61,116 nt of DNA from a virus, in the IMG/VR virus record IMGVR_UViG_3300042924_005523, positions 1 to 61,116 of that record; one strand, given 5' to 3'. The translations under genes and the position numbers were made by a program. This document shows positions 33,855 through 44,900 of this stretch, piece after piece (position 1 is the stretch's first letter; every line of letters starts with the position of its first letter). The notes beneath the pieces were generated by a model. The model searched no databases and was not told the DNA's origin. It saw only the letters and a list, made by a program, of their open reading frames with translations.

Positions 33855-35260
33855 GTGTTCGTAGCAGTGCAGACATAGACGTAATTAGCATCCCAGCATA
33901 TCTCGCCAGCTACGCCAGTATCGGTAGCCGATGCCGGTGTTTTTGCTGTCGCAATTCTGATGCGATTGTCGTTTACTTGTAAGAGTGATCCGCCAGACTG
34001 CGAGGACGTGCCAACTAACAACCTGCCGGAGCTGTCGATTTTCGCTGATTGCGTTGCACCTTGGTAAAAAACATGGGACGAGGACGAAGGCACTGTGTAC
34101 TCAAGCTGGCCAGGCGACACACCAAAACCAAAAGTATCAGTCCCGTCCCAATACACACGGAGCTTTGCATTAGCTCCGGCCACGCTTGAGTAAGTGCCAC
34201 CAAGATCTAATGTATCTGGGTTTACAACCCCCGCTCCTGCTGTTGATCCAATGGATACAGCAAACCTAGGATTAGTAGTGCCAATCCCTACGCGGCCTGA
34301 GGAATCAATCCTGAGTCTATTTACATTGGATACAAGATCATAAATATCAAAGTTTCTGGTAGCATCATCCGTGGCAACGGCATTACCAACCGCCCATTGG
34401 TCCGTTGCGGTATTGGCTCCATAGAAACGAATTTGGGTATTATTGTTTCCACTAGAATTTCCCCTGAACCTTGCCGCGACAACACCAGCGCTACTTGCAA
34501 CGCAATCAAAAGCATGTCCAGGGCTACTAGTCCCCAGACCTAAGCGGCCATTTGAGTCCAGGCGCATCCGCTCGGTATCATTAGTTCCAAAAACGAGCGG
34601 GATAGTGCTTTTTTGAAAAAGCTTTGAGAGTGCATTCGCCGAGTCGATAGTTAGTTCAAGTGCATTACTAGTTGCACTTGTTTGTGATATACTGATGCCA
34701 TATTCCCCGCCAGTTATTCCTGTTTGATTAACGGTTAAAAGCCTATTTGCTAATCCAGTTGCGCCAATAAGTACGTTTCCGTCAGATTGAACGGTTATCC
34801 GCCCCGTGCCATTAGTCGAGATGGCTACTTGGTCCGCGCCGGGGGAATACAGTCCAGTATTTGCGTCCCCGCTTATAAAAAGCGATGGAGACCCAGCGCT
34901 GCCTGCGATAATTCCCAATGCGCCAGTCATCGTATCGCCAGTGACGTTTACAAATTCACCAGCTTCACTACGCCATGCACTGCCGTCCCAAATCTTAAAC
35001 ACGTAAGTGCCACCACTGGTATCAAGCCATTGCTCTCCCAAGGAATTACCGGCAGTGCCACCACTCGCAGGTACGGCATTAGGAGCACCGCTACCCACAT
35101 GCACAGGCCCCACTTTTACCAAGCTTCCATTGCTGTCCTTGAAGAACATGCCGGGAGCGCCACTTGCATAGTTAATGGCCACTTGACCATCAACCATAGA
35201 AGCAGGATTAGGACGCTTATTAAGCGTCGATGAACGCAGATGCTGAAGAACACCAGCCAT
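33824..35260 (-). CDS. tail fiber/spike protein with glycine-rich beta repeats (478 aa)
   Basis: ATG at 35260. The N-terminal 50 residues (MVDGQVAINYASGAPGMFFK) match the attachment end of many phage fibers. The middle contains repeated motifs of the type RLRIDSSGRVGIGTTNP (also ERMRLDSNGRLGLGTSSPGH, SAKIDSSGRLLVGTSS), spaced 60-120 residues apart, typical of beta-helical or trimeric fiber shafts, and it ends in a cysteine-containing tip (ICWDANYVYVCTATNTW). It would take part in host recognition. It lies immediately downstream of the giant fiber gene. Confidence 0.8.
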   Translation of the reverse strand: MAGVLQHLRSSTLNKRPNPASMVDGQVAINYASGAPGMFFKDSNGSLVKVGPVHVGSGAPNAVPASGGTAGNSLGEQWLDTSGGTYVFKIWDGSAWRSEAGEFVNVTGDTMTGALGIIAGSAGSPSLFISGDANTGLYSPGADQVAISTNGTGRITVQSDGNVLIGATGLANRLLTVNQTGITGGEYGISISQTSATSNALELTIDSANALSKLFQKSTIPLVFGTNDTERMRLDSNGRLGLGTSSPGHAFDCVASSAGVVAARFRGNSSGNNNTQIRFYGANTATDQWAVGNAVATDDATRNFDIYDLVSNVNRLRIDSSGRVGIGTTNPRFAVSIGSTAGAGVVNPDTLDLGGTYSSVAGANAKLRVYWDGTDTFGFGVSPGQLEYTVPSSSSHVFYQGATQSAKIDSSGRLLVGTSSQSGGSLLQVNDNRIRIATAKTPASATDTGVAGEICWDANYVYVCTATNTWKRSAISTW

Positions 35261-35284
35261 GATTAAAGCCTTTCGGAATTACAG

Positions 35285-35300
35285 AAGACTAATAAGTCTT
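35285..35300 (-). terminator. weak hairpin between fiber genes
   Basis: AAGACT-TATT-AGTCTT on the minus strand, six base pairs, between the giant fiber stop (35333) and the next fiber start (35260). U-run is poor, so it may only attenuate. Confidence 0.4.
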
Positions 35301-35332
35301 TCGCAATTCTAAAAGGCTTTATTTGTCATTGA

Positions 35333-38300
35333 TTAGAAAGTTCCTTCATCAATGGTGGCATCAATGGTGCCAGCGGAGAAATTACCACTACTGTCACGGG
35401 CAACAATTGCGCTTGCAGTGTTTGCACTGGTGGCGGTGGTGGCGCTGTTGCTAACCTTTCCTGCAGTGGAAATCGTAGAAAGCTTGGTGTCAGCAATGCT
35501 GCCAGCAAGCATCGTGTTGGTAACAGTACCAGTGTCTCCAGTGGTAATGACAGTGCCAGTGGTATCTGGCAGTGTCACCACTTTGTCAGAAGTGGCATCG
35601 GCAGCAGTGAGTTGGATTTCAAAAGCATTGTCAGTGGCGCCTTCAAACAACAGCGTGCCAGTATTGCCGATAACCACTTCACCAGTAATGGTGCCACCAG
35701 TACGAGGAAGAGCAGCATTAGCAAGGTCATAAGCACTCTTCACTGCAGTGGCAGTAGCAGCAAGAGAAGAGCTAGTTGTGCTCGTGCTATCAGTGAGCTG
35801 AACGCTTCCCCTTACGCTGGTTGATGCATCGGGGATAGAAATAACAGGAGTAGTTGAGCCGCTGACAACAGTGAGTGGAGAATTGACGCTCACTGACAAC
35901 ACAGTACCACTGGCAGGAGTAGTCCAATGAACGCCTGGCCCGAAGGCCGAATTAGCCGTCAATACTTGCCCGTTAGTGCCAATTGCCTGCTTGACTAATG
36001 TGGTACCACTTGCAACAAGAATGTCGCCTTTTGTATAAGTGCCAGTGCCAGTACCACCGTAAGCAACGGCCAAAATGCCACTTGCAACATTACTAGCATT
36101 GCGACATTCAGCGCTAACTTCTTCTAATGCAGCCTGAACATTAGTGCTGCCTATATTGGCAGCGGGCGTAAAGGCAACGTTAACTGCAGCTTGTGCCGTA
36201 TAAGTGGAGCTAACATCCACTTCAGTCCATGCAGTGCCATTGCAAAGCAGAATATCAGGCGGCTGCAAAGTAGTGGCAGGAGCAGGAGCCACGCCAGTGC
36301 CTCCACTTTCCACCACCACGTAATAACGATTAAACGTAGCAGAGGGAGAAGGAAGCGGCTGACCAATTGACAAGCCAACAGCGGCGCCATCGCTACTTGT
36401 GCTAGCAATAATATTGCCACTTGCATTGTAAGTGCCGCCAAAAATAATTTCACCAACTGAAATGCCAACGGGGTTCCAAACGTTTCCATCCCATAGATAG
36501 AGATCTTTCTCCAATGGATTGAAGAAGAATTGTCCAATAAAATCTGCAGATGGCAATGCTTCACCAAACTGGCTAACGCTGTAGTTTGCCAAGCTAGATG
36601 CCCGAACCGCATCGTCTCCAATGAGACCACTGCCAAATGTACCAGTGGTAATCTTCGAGGCAGATAATTCTGGAATATCGTCGGCTACTAAAGCAGTTTC
36701 ACCTGCGCTAATGTGCCCTTGTTCGTCAACAGTAACTTTGTAATAAATGCCAGAGGCTACGCTATTGGCATGATTGAAGATGCCACTGACAGTGACTAAA
36801 CCAGTGCCAGCTTGAGCCACGCCAAGAGCGCTAGTTGTTGCCTTAGGAAGATCGCTTGCAGAAATGGCGCGGAATGTAGGCGCGGCATCACTATTTCCGC
36901 TTGCGGGACCAGCAAAGAACCGAGAAGCTACTTGCGTATTTAGAGAAGGAACAATGGAAGCGCTGAACGAATCAGGATAGGACGTAGTAAAGCTATAAAC
37001 AGTGTCTCCAGAAACGACAGTTGTTACGAGCCCTGTTTGACGCTGCCACACGCTCCCAGTCCAGGTGTATTCATAACCATCGCTGGTATTAAACCATTGT
37101 TGACCAATGAAAGATCCATTGCCAATTGGTGAAGAACCAGCTACTACGGCAGCAGAATTGTCCGCTAATTTTACGGCTGTTACGCCACTATCCGCAATTT
37201 TGGCAGTAGTAATAGCGCTATCAAGAATCTTGGCTGTGGTTACAGCACTATTGGCAATGGTGGCAGCAAATGCTCCAGTACCTGTACCAGTGACATCCCC
37301 AGAAAGCGTGATTGTTTGATCGCCAGTGTTGGTACCAGTGGAAGTACCAGAGAAGCTCCCGTTCTGAGTGGCAAGAGTACCAAGGCCAAGCGTTGTGCGA
37401 ATATCAGCGATGGAAGCATCGTCAAGAATTGAACGTGCCGCCGAAGTGCATGCAATTTCTTCTACAGTGCCACCACTTGCAGATGAGCGACCAAGAATGA
37501 CATCACTCGTTGTCGTTTCTTGAATCTTTGCATAAGAAACTGCGTTATCAGCCAATTTTGCAGTGGTCACGCCACTATTGACGATCTTTATAGTGCTTAC
37601 TGAATCGCTAGCCAGCTTCGCCTGCGTAACATTTGCATCAGCAATCTTGATAGTCGTAATGCCGCTGTCAGCAATCTTTGCTGTGGTAATTGCAGAATCG
37701 GCAATGTTGGCAGTAACAATGGAAGAAGAATCATAATCTCCACTGCCAACTGTATTTTTGACAGATAAAGAGCCAAGTCCAAGAGTGGTGCGCTGAGCAC
37801 TTGCATCTGCATCATCAAGAATGGCACGACCAGCAGCCGTAATTGTGGCGGTGGCGTAAGTGTCGGAAGCCGTGGTGTAAATGATTTGGCCAGATGCCGT
37901 CGTCAGCCCTGCGATTGATGCAAGTGCAGCATCATATGCTTGCACGTCAGTACCAACGGCAAGGCCAAGGTTTGTTCGTGCGCCAGAGGCCGTAGAAGCG
38001 CCCGTGCCGCCATCAGCAATGGCAAGGTCAGTAATTCCACTGATGACACCACCGTTGATTGTCGCGTAAGCAATCGTGCCGCTGCTAAGTACTGCTGTGC
38101 CGCCCGTAATGAGCACGCCAGAAGCGGCCTGGATGGCCATAGAGCCAAGGCCAAGCGTTGTGCGCTGAGCAGTGGCGTCCGCGTCATCAAGCAATGCCCT
38201 GCCGGCTTCCGTCAACGTGATAGTTTCTACGTTGCCGCTACCAGCACTTGCACGTCCAAGCAGTACGCCAGATGCCACTTGCTGAATTTTTGCAAATGTA

Positions 38301-40339
38301 ACTGCATTGTCAGCAATGTCAGTGGTGACAATTGATCCACTCACGTAGCTTCCCGATGGAATGGAAGAAGCAGTGATGACGGAGCCCGTTAATTCTCCCG
38401 ACGAAAGAGAAAGCTTGCCGATAGTAATTGCGCCAGAAGCAATCTTTGCAGTGGTCACTCCACTATCGACAAGATTGATTGTAGCTACTGCATTGGCAGC
38501 AAGCTTTGCCTGAGTAATACCACTGTCCACCACGTTGATGGTGTTAACGGCATTAGAAGAAAGCTTTGCTTGCGTAATCCCGCTATCAACAACATTGACC
38601 GTGTTTACTGCATTTGCAGCTAGCTTTTCTTGGGTGATACCACTATCCGTAATGTTAATGGTTGCCACTGCGTTAGCAGCCAGCTTTTCCTGCGTAATGC
38701 CACTGGCGACTAATTGAGCAGTATCTACACTGTTGCTCGCCATTTTTGCAAGCGTTACAGCGGAGTCGATAATATTGACAGTAGCAACTGCTCCACTTCC
38801 AAGTTTTGCTTGCGTAATACCAGAATCAACAATGTTGATTGCTGCAATACTATTAGCAGCAAGCTTGCTTTGCGTAACTCCACTATCAACAATGTTGACA
38901 GTAGCCACTGCATTACTTGCAAGCTTTTCTTGTGTAACACCACTGCTGATGATGTTAATGGTGGCGACTGCATTAGCGGCAAGTTTTGCCTGTGTAATTC
39001 CCGAATCAACAATATTAATTGTTGCCACTGCATCGGCAGCCAGCTTTTCTTGGGTGATACCACTAGCAATAAGCTGAGCAGTATTAACACTACCACTGGC
39101 CATCTTTGCCAGCGTTACTGCAGAATCAATGATGTTAATAGTGTCTACTGAACTAGTTCCAAGCTTTGCTTGCGTAATACCAGAATCAGCAATATTAATT
39201 GTCGCCACTGCATTGGCGGCAAGTTTTTGTTGCGTAATACCAGAATCAACGACATTAACAGTGTCCACTGCATTGGCCGCTAATTTGCTTTGCGTGATGC
39301 CACTGGCGACTAATTGAGCAGTATCGACGCTTCCGCTGGCCATCTTGGCTAGCGTCACCGCACTATTGATAATATTGACAGTATCAACAGAGCCACTGGC
39401 CAACTTGGCTTGAGTGATGCCACTATCTATGACGTTGACAGTAGCCACTGCATTAGCAGCAAGCTTTGACTGAGTAATACCAGAGGCAATGATGTTAATA
39501 GTCGCCACTGCGTCGGCAGCAAGCTTCTCTTGCGTAATGCCACTAGCGATAAGCTGAGCAGTGCCAATGCTTCCGCTTGCCATTTTGGCAAGGGTTACTG
39601 CCGAATCAATAATATTGACCGTATTAACAGCATCGGCGGCAAGCTTAGATTGAGTGATGCCACTGCCAATAATATTGACAGTTCCCACCGCATCGGCAGC
39701 GAGTTTTGCTTGAGTAATTCCGCTATCAACAATGTTGACAGTAATAACAGAGTTGGCGGCTAATTTGCCTTGAACGACTCCGCTAGCGGCTAATTGAGCA
39801 CTATCAATTGCTCCGCTTGCAATCTTTGCCGTAGTAATATTGGCATCAGCAATCTTTGCAGTGGTAACTGCATTGTTATTGATTTTGCCAGTTGTGATGG
39901 CGAGATCTTCGATGAGGGAAGTGTTAATGGTATCGCCAGTAGCAACAGCGCCAAGAGAAAGCGTTGAACGTACTGTCGTGGCATCTGCATCATCTAGCAG
40001 AGAGCGAGCAAATGAAGTGCAAATGATTTCCTCTATATTTCCCGCGCCCGCACTGCTTCTTCCTAGTAAGCGATCGGTGGCACTGACCTGCTGAATCTTG
40101 TCGTAAGTAAGAACATTGGTTCCAATGGCCGCTGCGCCAAGTTTCGCTACGCTTGCCTGGTTAATTTTTGAAATATCCAGCGTAGAAGCGTCTGCAAGAT
40201 TAAAACCTGCTTGAATCAGGCTCTTCACTTGCACTTTCTTTGTCTGACTAGCACTTACGTCTGCAATAGGCAGTACGTCATTAGACGATACGCCTCCCTG
40301 GGGAAGTTCTACAAGCTCCGTAATTCTTTGATCAGCCAT
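35333..40339 (-). CDS. giant tail fiber with tandem 20-residue repeats (1,668 aa)
   Basis: ATG at 40339 (MADQRITELVELPQGGVSSN), an N-terminus typical of tail-fiber attachment domains. Residues about 185-625 consist of about 22 tandem 20-residue repeats of the type SGITQAKLAANAVATINIVD, with SAVTLAKMASGSVDTAQLVA variants every fourth unit at first. Beyond it are motifs like RALLDDADATAQRTTLGLGS (four or more times) and a C-terminal set of serine/threonine-rich beta segments. The repeat should form a long triple-stranded shaft. It is probably the main side or central fiber that carries receptor-binding tips. Gene order fits, just past the tail tip genes. Confidence 0.85.
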   Translation of the reverse strand: MADQRITELVELPQGGVSSNDVLPIADVSASQTKKVQVKSLIQAGFNLADASTLDISKINQASVAKLGAAAIGTNVLTYDKIQQVSATDRLLGRSSAGAGNIEEIICTSFARSLLDDADATTVRSTLSLGAVATGDTINTSLIEDLAITTGKINNNAVTTAKIADANITTAKIASGAIDSAQLAASGVVQGKLAANSVITVNIVDSGITQAKLAADAVGTVNIIGSGITQSKLAADAVNTVNIIDSAVTLAKMASGSIGTAQLIASGITQEKLAADAVATINIIASGITQSKLAANAVATVNVIDSGITQAKLASGSVDTVNIINSAVTLAKMASGSVDTAQLVASGITQSKLAANAVDTVNVVDSGITQQKLAANAVATINIADSGITQAKLGTSSVDTINIIDSAVTLAKMASGSVNTAQLIASGITQEKLAADAVATINIVDSGITQAKLAANAVATINIISSGVTQEKLASNAVATVNIVDSGVTQSKLAANSIAAINIVDSGITQAKLGSGAVATVNIIDSAVTLAKMASNSVDTAQLVASGITQEKLAANAVATINITDSGITQEKLAANAVNTVNVVDSGITQAKLSSNAVNTINVVDSGITQAKLAANAVATINLVDSGVTTAKIASGAITIGKLSLSSGELTGSVITASSIPSGSYVSGSIVTTDIADNAVTFAKIQQVASGVLLGRASAGSGNVETITLTEAGRALLDDADATAQRTTLGLGSMAIQAASGVLITGGTAVLSSGTIAYATINGGVISGITDLAIADGGTGASTASGARTNLGLAVGTDVQAYDAALASIAGLTTASGQIIYTTASDTYATATITAAGRAILDDADASAQRTTLGLGSLSVKNTVGSGDYDSSSIVTANIADSAITTAKIADSGITTIKIADANVTQAKLASDSVSTIKIVNSGVTTAKLADNAVSYAKIQETTTSDVILGRSSASGGTVEEIACTSAARSILDDASIADIRTTLGLGTLATQNGSFSGTSTGTNTGDQTITLSGDVTGTGTGAFAATIANSAVTTAKILDSAITTAKIADSGVTAVKLADNSAAVVAGSSPIGNGSFIGQQWFNTSDGYEYTWTGSVWQRQTGLVTTVVSGDTVYSFTTSYPDSFSASIVPSLNTQVASRFFAGPASGNSDAAPTFRAISASDLPKATTSALGVAQAGTGLVTVSGIFNHANSVASGIYYKVTVDEQGHISAGETALVADDIPELSASKITTGTFGSGLIGDDAVRASSLANYSVSQFGEALPSADFIGQFFFNPLEKDLYLWDGNVWNPVGISVGEIIFGGTYNASGNIIASTSSDGAAVGLSIGQPLPSPSATFNRYYVVVESGGTGVAPAPATTLQPPDILLCNGTAWTEVDVSSTYTAQAAVNVAFTPAANIGSTNVQAALEEVSAECRNASNVASGILAVAYGGTGTGTYTKGDILVASGTTLVKQAIGTNGQVLTANSAFGPGVHWTTPASGTVLSVSVNSPLTVVSGSTTPVISIPDASTSVRGSVQLTDSTSTTSSSLAATATAVKSAYDLANAALPRTGGTITGEVVIGNTGTLLFEGATDNAFEIQLTAADATSDKVVTLPDTTGTVITTGDTGTVTNTMLAGSIADTKLSTISTAGKVSNSATTATSANTASAIVARDSSGNFSAGTIDATIDEGTF
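38460..39790 (-). repeat. about 22 tandem 60-bp repeats coding for fiber shaft
   Basis: Each unit encodes 20 residues; units differ by synonymous and a few amino-acid changes. A variant unit (SAVTLAKM...) stands at positions 4, 8, 12 and 18, giving an 80-residue superstructure in the first half that later stretches to six units. Confidence 0.9.
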
Positions 40340-40393
40340 TGCAGGAAGGTGCGGGTCTCAATACAGTCTAGTCTTAAACGATATTAGCTATTA

Positions 40394-41404
40394 TCAGTCG
40401 GTTATTTCCTTGAGCAGATAATCAAGACCCTGTTCAAGATAGATGGCGTCATCATCCTCCTTTAAGATGTATTCAGGAGGGATACCCACGCGAAGTTTGA
40501 ATTCGCCAGTGGTTACAAAATCAACAGAGCATGCCACTAATGCATCGGCAGTGACAGTTACCCCCGCTCTCGTTACCACTGCTTCAATGTCGTAGTAAAC
40601 TTCCTCCCTGAAAGAGGCAGATTGATCAATGGAAGAAAGAGAAAGAAGCGCCTTAAAGCTGCTGCCAACATCCAGCCGATTAATGACCTGCAATAAGAAC
40701 AGGGGGATTTCTTCATTGCCCACTGTTTCGTAACTAAATAAACACTCGATACTACCATTGCCACTTAATAGCCCAGCGGAATACTGCTGCTTAAACCTAT
40801 CTGACAGGCTAGTCGTCTCCATTGCAGCCCTGTCTGTATTAATTTCAAAGGAAGTGACTGAGCCAAGCGTATTGTATCTAGTGTCCCTAATTCCCACTGT
40901 TATTTCAATGGGTTCTCCGTAAAAAGCGGCAAGCTCGTATTCGTTTGCCCTTTCATTGTTTATGGCGTCGTTAAAATTTTCAAATAGACGCACACCGCCT
41001 ACGGCATTAATGTTGACATATGCGCGTGCGTTGTCCGAAAAAATGTAATCGCCTAGCCGAAATTCGTCGTATCCGTCGGGAGGCAAATCTGAGCTAGTTG
41101 TGATATTATCATCATCCCAACCGGCAAGACCGGCTGTACCTCCAGACGCCCATACCACTTCGTCATAGCCGTCTACTGGCTCCCCTGGAATACTCCAAAA
41201 CGATGGGGGCAGAAAAAGAAGACCACGCGGATCCTCGGTCGTAATTTCAAGAAGATCTCCAGTAATTAAATTGTCGTCACCACCTTCAAAACTGAATCTA
41301 TTTAATACAGTATTGACATCATCCGGCGAAACAATGGCAGTGAATGTATTTTCACCACCACGCTGTAGCTTGATTGCGCCTGTATGGCCAACAAAAAATG
41401 TCAT
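40394..41404 (-). CDS. tail tube-like or tail-associated structural protein (336 aa)
   Basis: ATG at 41404 (MTFFVGHTGAIKLQRGGE). Its N-terminus matches the start of the next gene (MPFYTGRTGKLRLGGSE), and residues 180-225 (VTSFEINTDRAAMETTSLSD, then RFKQQYSAGLLSGNGSIECL) match that gene's tube motif (VKNWTLDTSVNMLDTTSLGD). So it is a paralogue with about 150 extra residues inserted, including a VDGYDEVVWASGGTAG segment. It may cap or decorate the tube, or serve as an adhesion or distal-tail part. Confidence 0.65.
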   Translation of the reverse strand: MTFFVGHTGAIKLQRGGENTFTAIVSPDDVNTVLNRFSFEGGDDNLITGDLLEITTEDPRGLLFLPPSFWSIPGEPVDGYDEVVWASGGTAGLAGWDDDNITTSSDLPPDGYDEFRLGDYIFSDNARAYVNINAVGGVRLFENFNDAINNERANEYELAAFYGEPIEITVGIRDTRYNTLGSVTSFEINTDRAAMETTSLSDRFKQQYSAGLLSGNGSIECLFSYETVGNEEIPLFLLQVINRLDVGSSFKALLSLSSIDQSASFREEVYYDIEAVVTRAGVTVTADALVACSVDFVTTGEFKLRVGIPPEYILKEDDDAIYLEQGLDYLLKEITD

Positions 41405-41446
41405 CTCGCTACAGCCTTAATTATTCCATTGTATCTATGCCTAAAA

Positions 41447-41866
41447 TCAGGTGGTGCCAGTGAGCACAACAGAGGTGAGGGGACCGTTGATCGTAAAGTT
41501 AAATGAAACAGTGGTCAGTTCATCAGTGGAAGAAGAGATACTGGCACTGTTAATAAAAGCATCAGCAGCAAAAGTCTGGCCAGTACCCACTTCAAATGTA
41601 AGGCTCACTTCATCGCTATCAGTAATGGCACCAGTCTTGGCAATCTTCTCAAGAAGATTAGTTGTATCGGTGGTGTCGCCGTTGTAATACGACAGAGAAG
41701 CGCTGCCTGTGGCGCTAAACAATCCCGGAGTGAAAGTATTAGCTGTATCACCAAGAGAAGTGGTATCCAGCATATTGACGGACGTATCAAGCGTCCAATT
41801 TTTTACCTTGGAAACCTCGCTACCACCAAGGCGAAGCTTGCCAGTGCGACCAGTGTAAAAAGGCAT
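41447..41866 (-). CDS. tail tube-fold protein (139 aa)
   Basis: ATG at 41866 in the GAACAATG context. Beta-rich, with the features of phage tail tube monomers: MPFYTGRTGKLRLGG start, VKNWTLDTSVNMLDTTSLGD, FSATGSASLSYYNGDTTDTT and the last strand VSFNFTINGPLTSVVL. Tail tube proteins usually precede the chaperones; here a second candidate (55451) occupies that place, so this one may be a tail-tip ring or a specialised paralogue. Confidence 0.7.
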   Translation of the reverse strand: MPFYTGRTGKLRLGGSEVSKVKNWTLDTSVNMLDTTSLGDTANTFTPGLFSATGSASLSYYNGDTTDTTNLLEKIAKTGAITDSDEVSLTFEVGTGQTFAADAFINSASISSSTDELTTVSFNFTINGPLTSVVLTGTT

Positions 41867-41909
41867 TGTTCTAAAGCTTTTGTTTTAATACTAGCAAAAT
41901 TCTAATTGC

Positions 41910-44900
41910 TTAACCGATGATCTTGAATAGGCTTGGATCTTGTCGTGCAATTAATGATCTGGTCTGGCCATTGGATTCTTCGCATGGATGCTCCGTTGCC
42001 TTGATGGTCACTTCTCCTTCTTCGCTCATCTCCACTTCAGTCACGCGAAATACGCGCTTTTGAGTGAGCAATGAACCTAGTACAAATAGCCATCCTTTAT
42101 ACTGAGCCAACGCAGGCGCTTGACCATTGGAAACAGCGATGGAAGTGAGACGAGCAGTAGTTGATGCACCATCGTAAACCAGAACAGAAAATGTTCCATT
42201 GATAGGGCTTTCCGAAATGGGCGCATTTAACACCCCTCCTGCTTCAATGATGCCACTGCTAATGTTGTCCCAGCGATTCTCGTCTGTTTGCACGTAAATA
42301 TAGGAGCCGGGCTGTACTGGTGCTTCTGTTGGAAAAGTTTGGAATTCCACAGCCCTTCTAACATGCCGCCTTTGCATGCACATCAGCATGCCATAGTGCA
42401 ATGCCTGCGTGCGAGACGTGACGAACTGAGACAAATCAAACGTAGCTCTACGCGCATCGGCATCATTTACATCGGACAGTGATACTACGAGACTTGTATT
42501 TTTAGGGAACACACCGTCTCGTTCAGGAGCGCGATAGATGACAGTGGCCACTAAGTCCTGTGTTGAATCTCCATAGTCCAAAAACTCTTCCTTGTAACTG
42601 TCTTCCAGAATATTGCCCTGATTAAATAATGCACTAATCGTCACCACTCTGTTAATACGCCCCGTGTTGTCAGTGGGCAACGCAGGAATAAGCGTATCGC
42701 GTCCGCCAATTCGCGCTAGTTCCAGCATGCAGTAAGGAGCTGTCTCGGCCCAGAATTCACGCCACGATGTAACATCAGCAATCACTCCATCCATGTAGTA
42801 TCCCATCGTTTTATTCATTGTCTTGGCAAATGCAAGCTTTTGCAGATCCACTCCATTGATATTTGCAAACTTGCCAATGCCATTCTTGGGATCAAGAAGA
42901 GTATCAAGAAAAATGTCCGAAGCGAAATTGCTGGGACCATCGGGGCTGGCAGGGTAAACGCCAGTGCTTTCATTGATTCTCCTAACACGCTTGCCTTTGA
43001 GGACAAATGCGCTCAGTGAGCGCAGACTGCGCACGCCTTGGCCGCTAAAGCAATTAAAACCAATCAGAGTGAGGTCTTGATAAATGGCAGGAAAATTTAC
43101 GTCATAATTTAAATCTTGTTGCTGTTCAGTTACTGCCGTAATTTCAAACTCAGGACCACTTTCAAACGAAAAAGAAATATTGGCATCAGATGAACATGCC
43201 TTAATCACTTCTTTTGCACCTGTCGTTGTATCACTATCAGTAATTAACGATGGAGGATAAAGACACCATTCATCAATAGCAAAAGGACTTTTATTGCGAG
43301 GAGGAAGATTACTGGCAGCGGGCTGTCTATTGCTGCCATAGAATTTCACCTTTCCAATGCCACCTGGAATGTCAAGCGTAGAAATATTTTCTACTGTTTG
43401 ACCAGCAGACAAATAGACGAAAGGAAGAGTTCCGTGCTTTCTCATTTCAGAAGGCGTATCAAAGACCGGCTCAAACCTAAAGGCCCAACGCTTAGACGAA
43501 TCAGGTGCTTCAAAATACAATGGAAAGAAAAAGTCGTTATCAGCGGCTCGCCGTAAAACAAAAATACGTGGCACCAAGGACCAGTCAGGAGAAGCAACTT
43601 CTTTTACAAACATTAAGAAGAAAGCACTGCGGTGCTTTAGTCCATTGTCGGACTGCCTATAGTTATTGACTGTTACGTCCCCGTATTGCTTTTGTCTTCC
43701 TTGTATACGCATAAACACTTTGCCGCGAATGGCAAAGTTTACTACTTTGCAAGCAGACACAGTTTCATATGAAGCCTCTTGGATTTTTGTTAGGCATTTT
43801 GTAACCAAGAAATCATTAAGTCCTTCTGGACTTGCAAGCGTGGCTTTAATCGCAGCAATTTGTGCATCTATGGCTTGAATTTGCCGATTTATATCAGCGT
43901 TAAACCTATCAATTGCTGGCTGGTCAATTTGAATGACGCTTGCCACTCTGTTTTCAATTTGACTAATTCTGCTTTTGACTCGCCTTAAAATACGCAATTC
44001 TTGCCGTGCTCCTAATTTCCCGAATCTTTGCCTTTCTTTTACGATGTCTCCAAAATCATTTGCATTGATTACGCTGCTGAGACCTTGATCGTTGAATGCG
44101 GCCCCAATTTCTCTTACGATTCGATCTAGATCGTTAATGAAATTAAACAACGTTTGGTTTGATAAATTTTTGTCCTTAATAAAACTAAGCAGCTTTCTTC
44201 TCAGTGGTTCTAGGTCGTTTTTTGCCGTTACTATTGCCGAGCGCCATCTGTCTATTTGACCAATGTTCGGATTATTTTTTTTCTTTTCCTCTTCAATCCG
44301 ATCCCTCTTGTCTTCAATATCGCTCTCAAGATTTCTAATCGTATTAGCTATATTTACAATGCGCTGTGGAAACCAGCGAGGATTTTCTTTGTCTACCGTG
44401 CCATCAGGCTTTATTGACTCATTCGCGCTCAGTTCTAGAACATATTCGTCCAACTCGGTGACATCTGCCCTCACGTAATAATTAATGGAATCTATCAATT
44501 CGTCTAATTCAGATGTTTTCGCGTTAAACATTGAATAAAGAGCACTTTGCTTTGCCGTTAAATTTGTAACAGTAATTGTTGGGTTAAACAATGCAGTTAG
44601 TCGTTCTCTTTCTGCTTTTAATGCAGGAATCGCAGAGCTAAGCTCATCTTCCTGCTGCAACGTACTGCGAGTGCTATAGTCTTCCTCTGGACCAAAGCCA
44701 CTTTCAGTGCATTGCAATGTCACATTCAGAGCAGAATTGTTTAAATCCTCGCTCCCGCTCATGCCAACCACTTTAAACTTAGCACTGCCAAGTTTATAAA
44801 TACTGGCACCATCAATAGAAGAAGCAGCAACTAAGCGATCTTCCTCTGCCGCCTTTTCCGCCAAGTCTCCTTTGCCATCAGTTTTTGCAATGCGCAGCTT

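Noticed and set aside
35352-39763. Many plus-strand frames opposite the giant fiber (for example 38535-39317)
   Set aside because: They are periodic antisense readings of the 60-bp repeats.
33824-40339. Diversity-generating retroelement acting on the fibers
   Set aside because: No reverse transcriptase and no template/variable repeat pair were seen; the repeats are structural shaft units.
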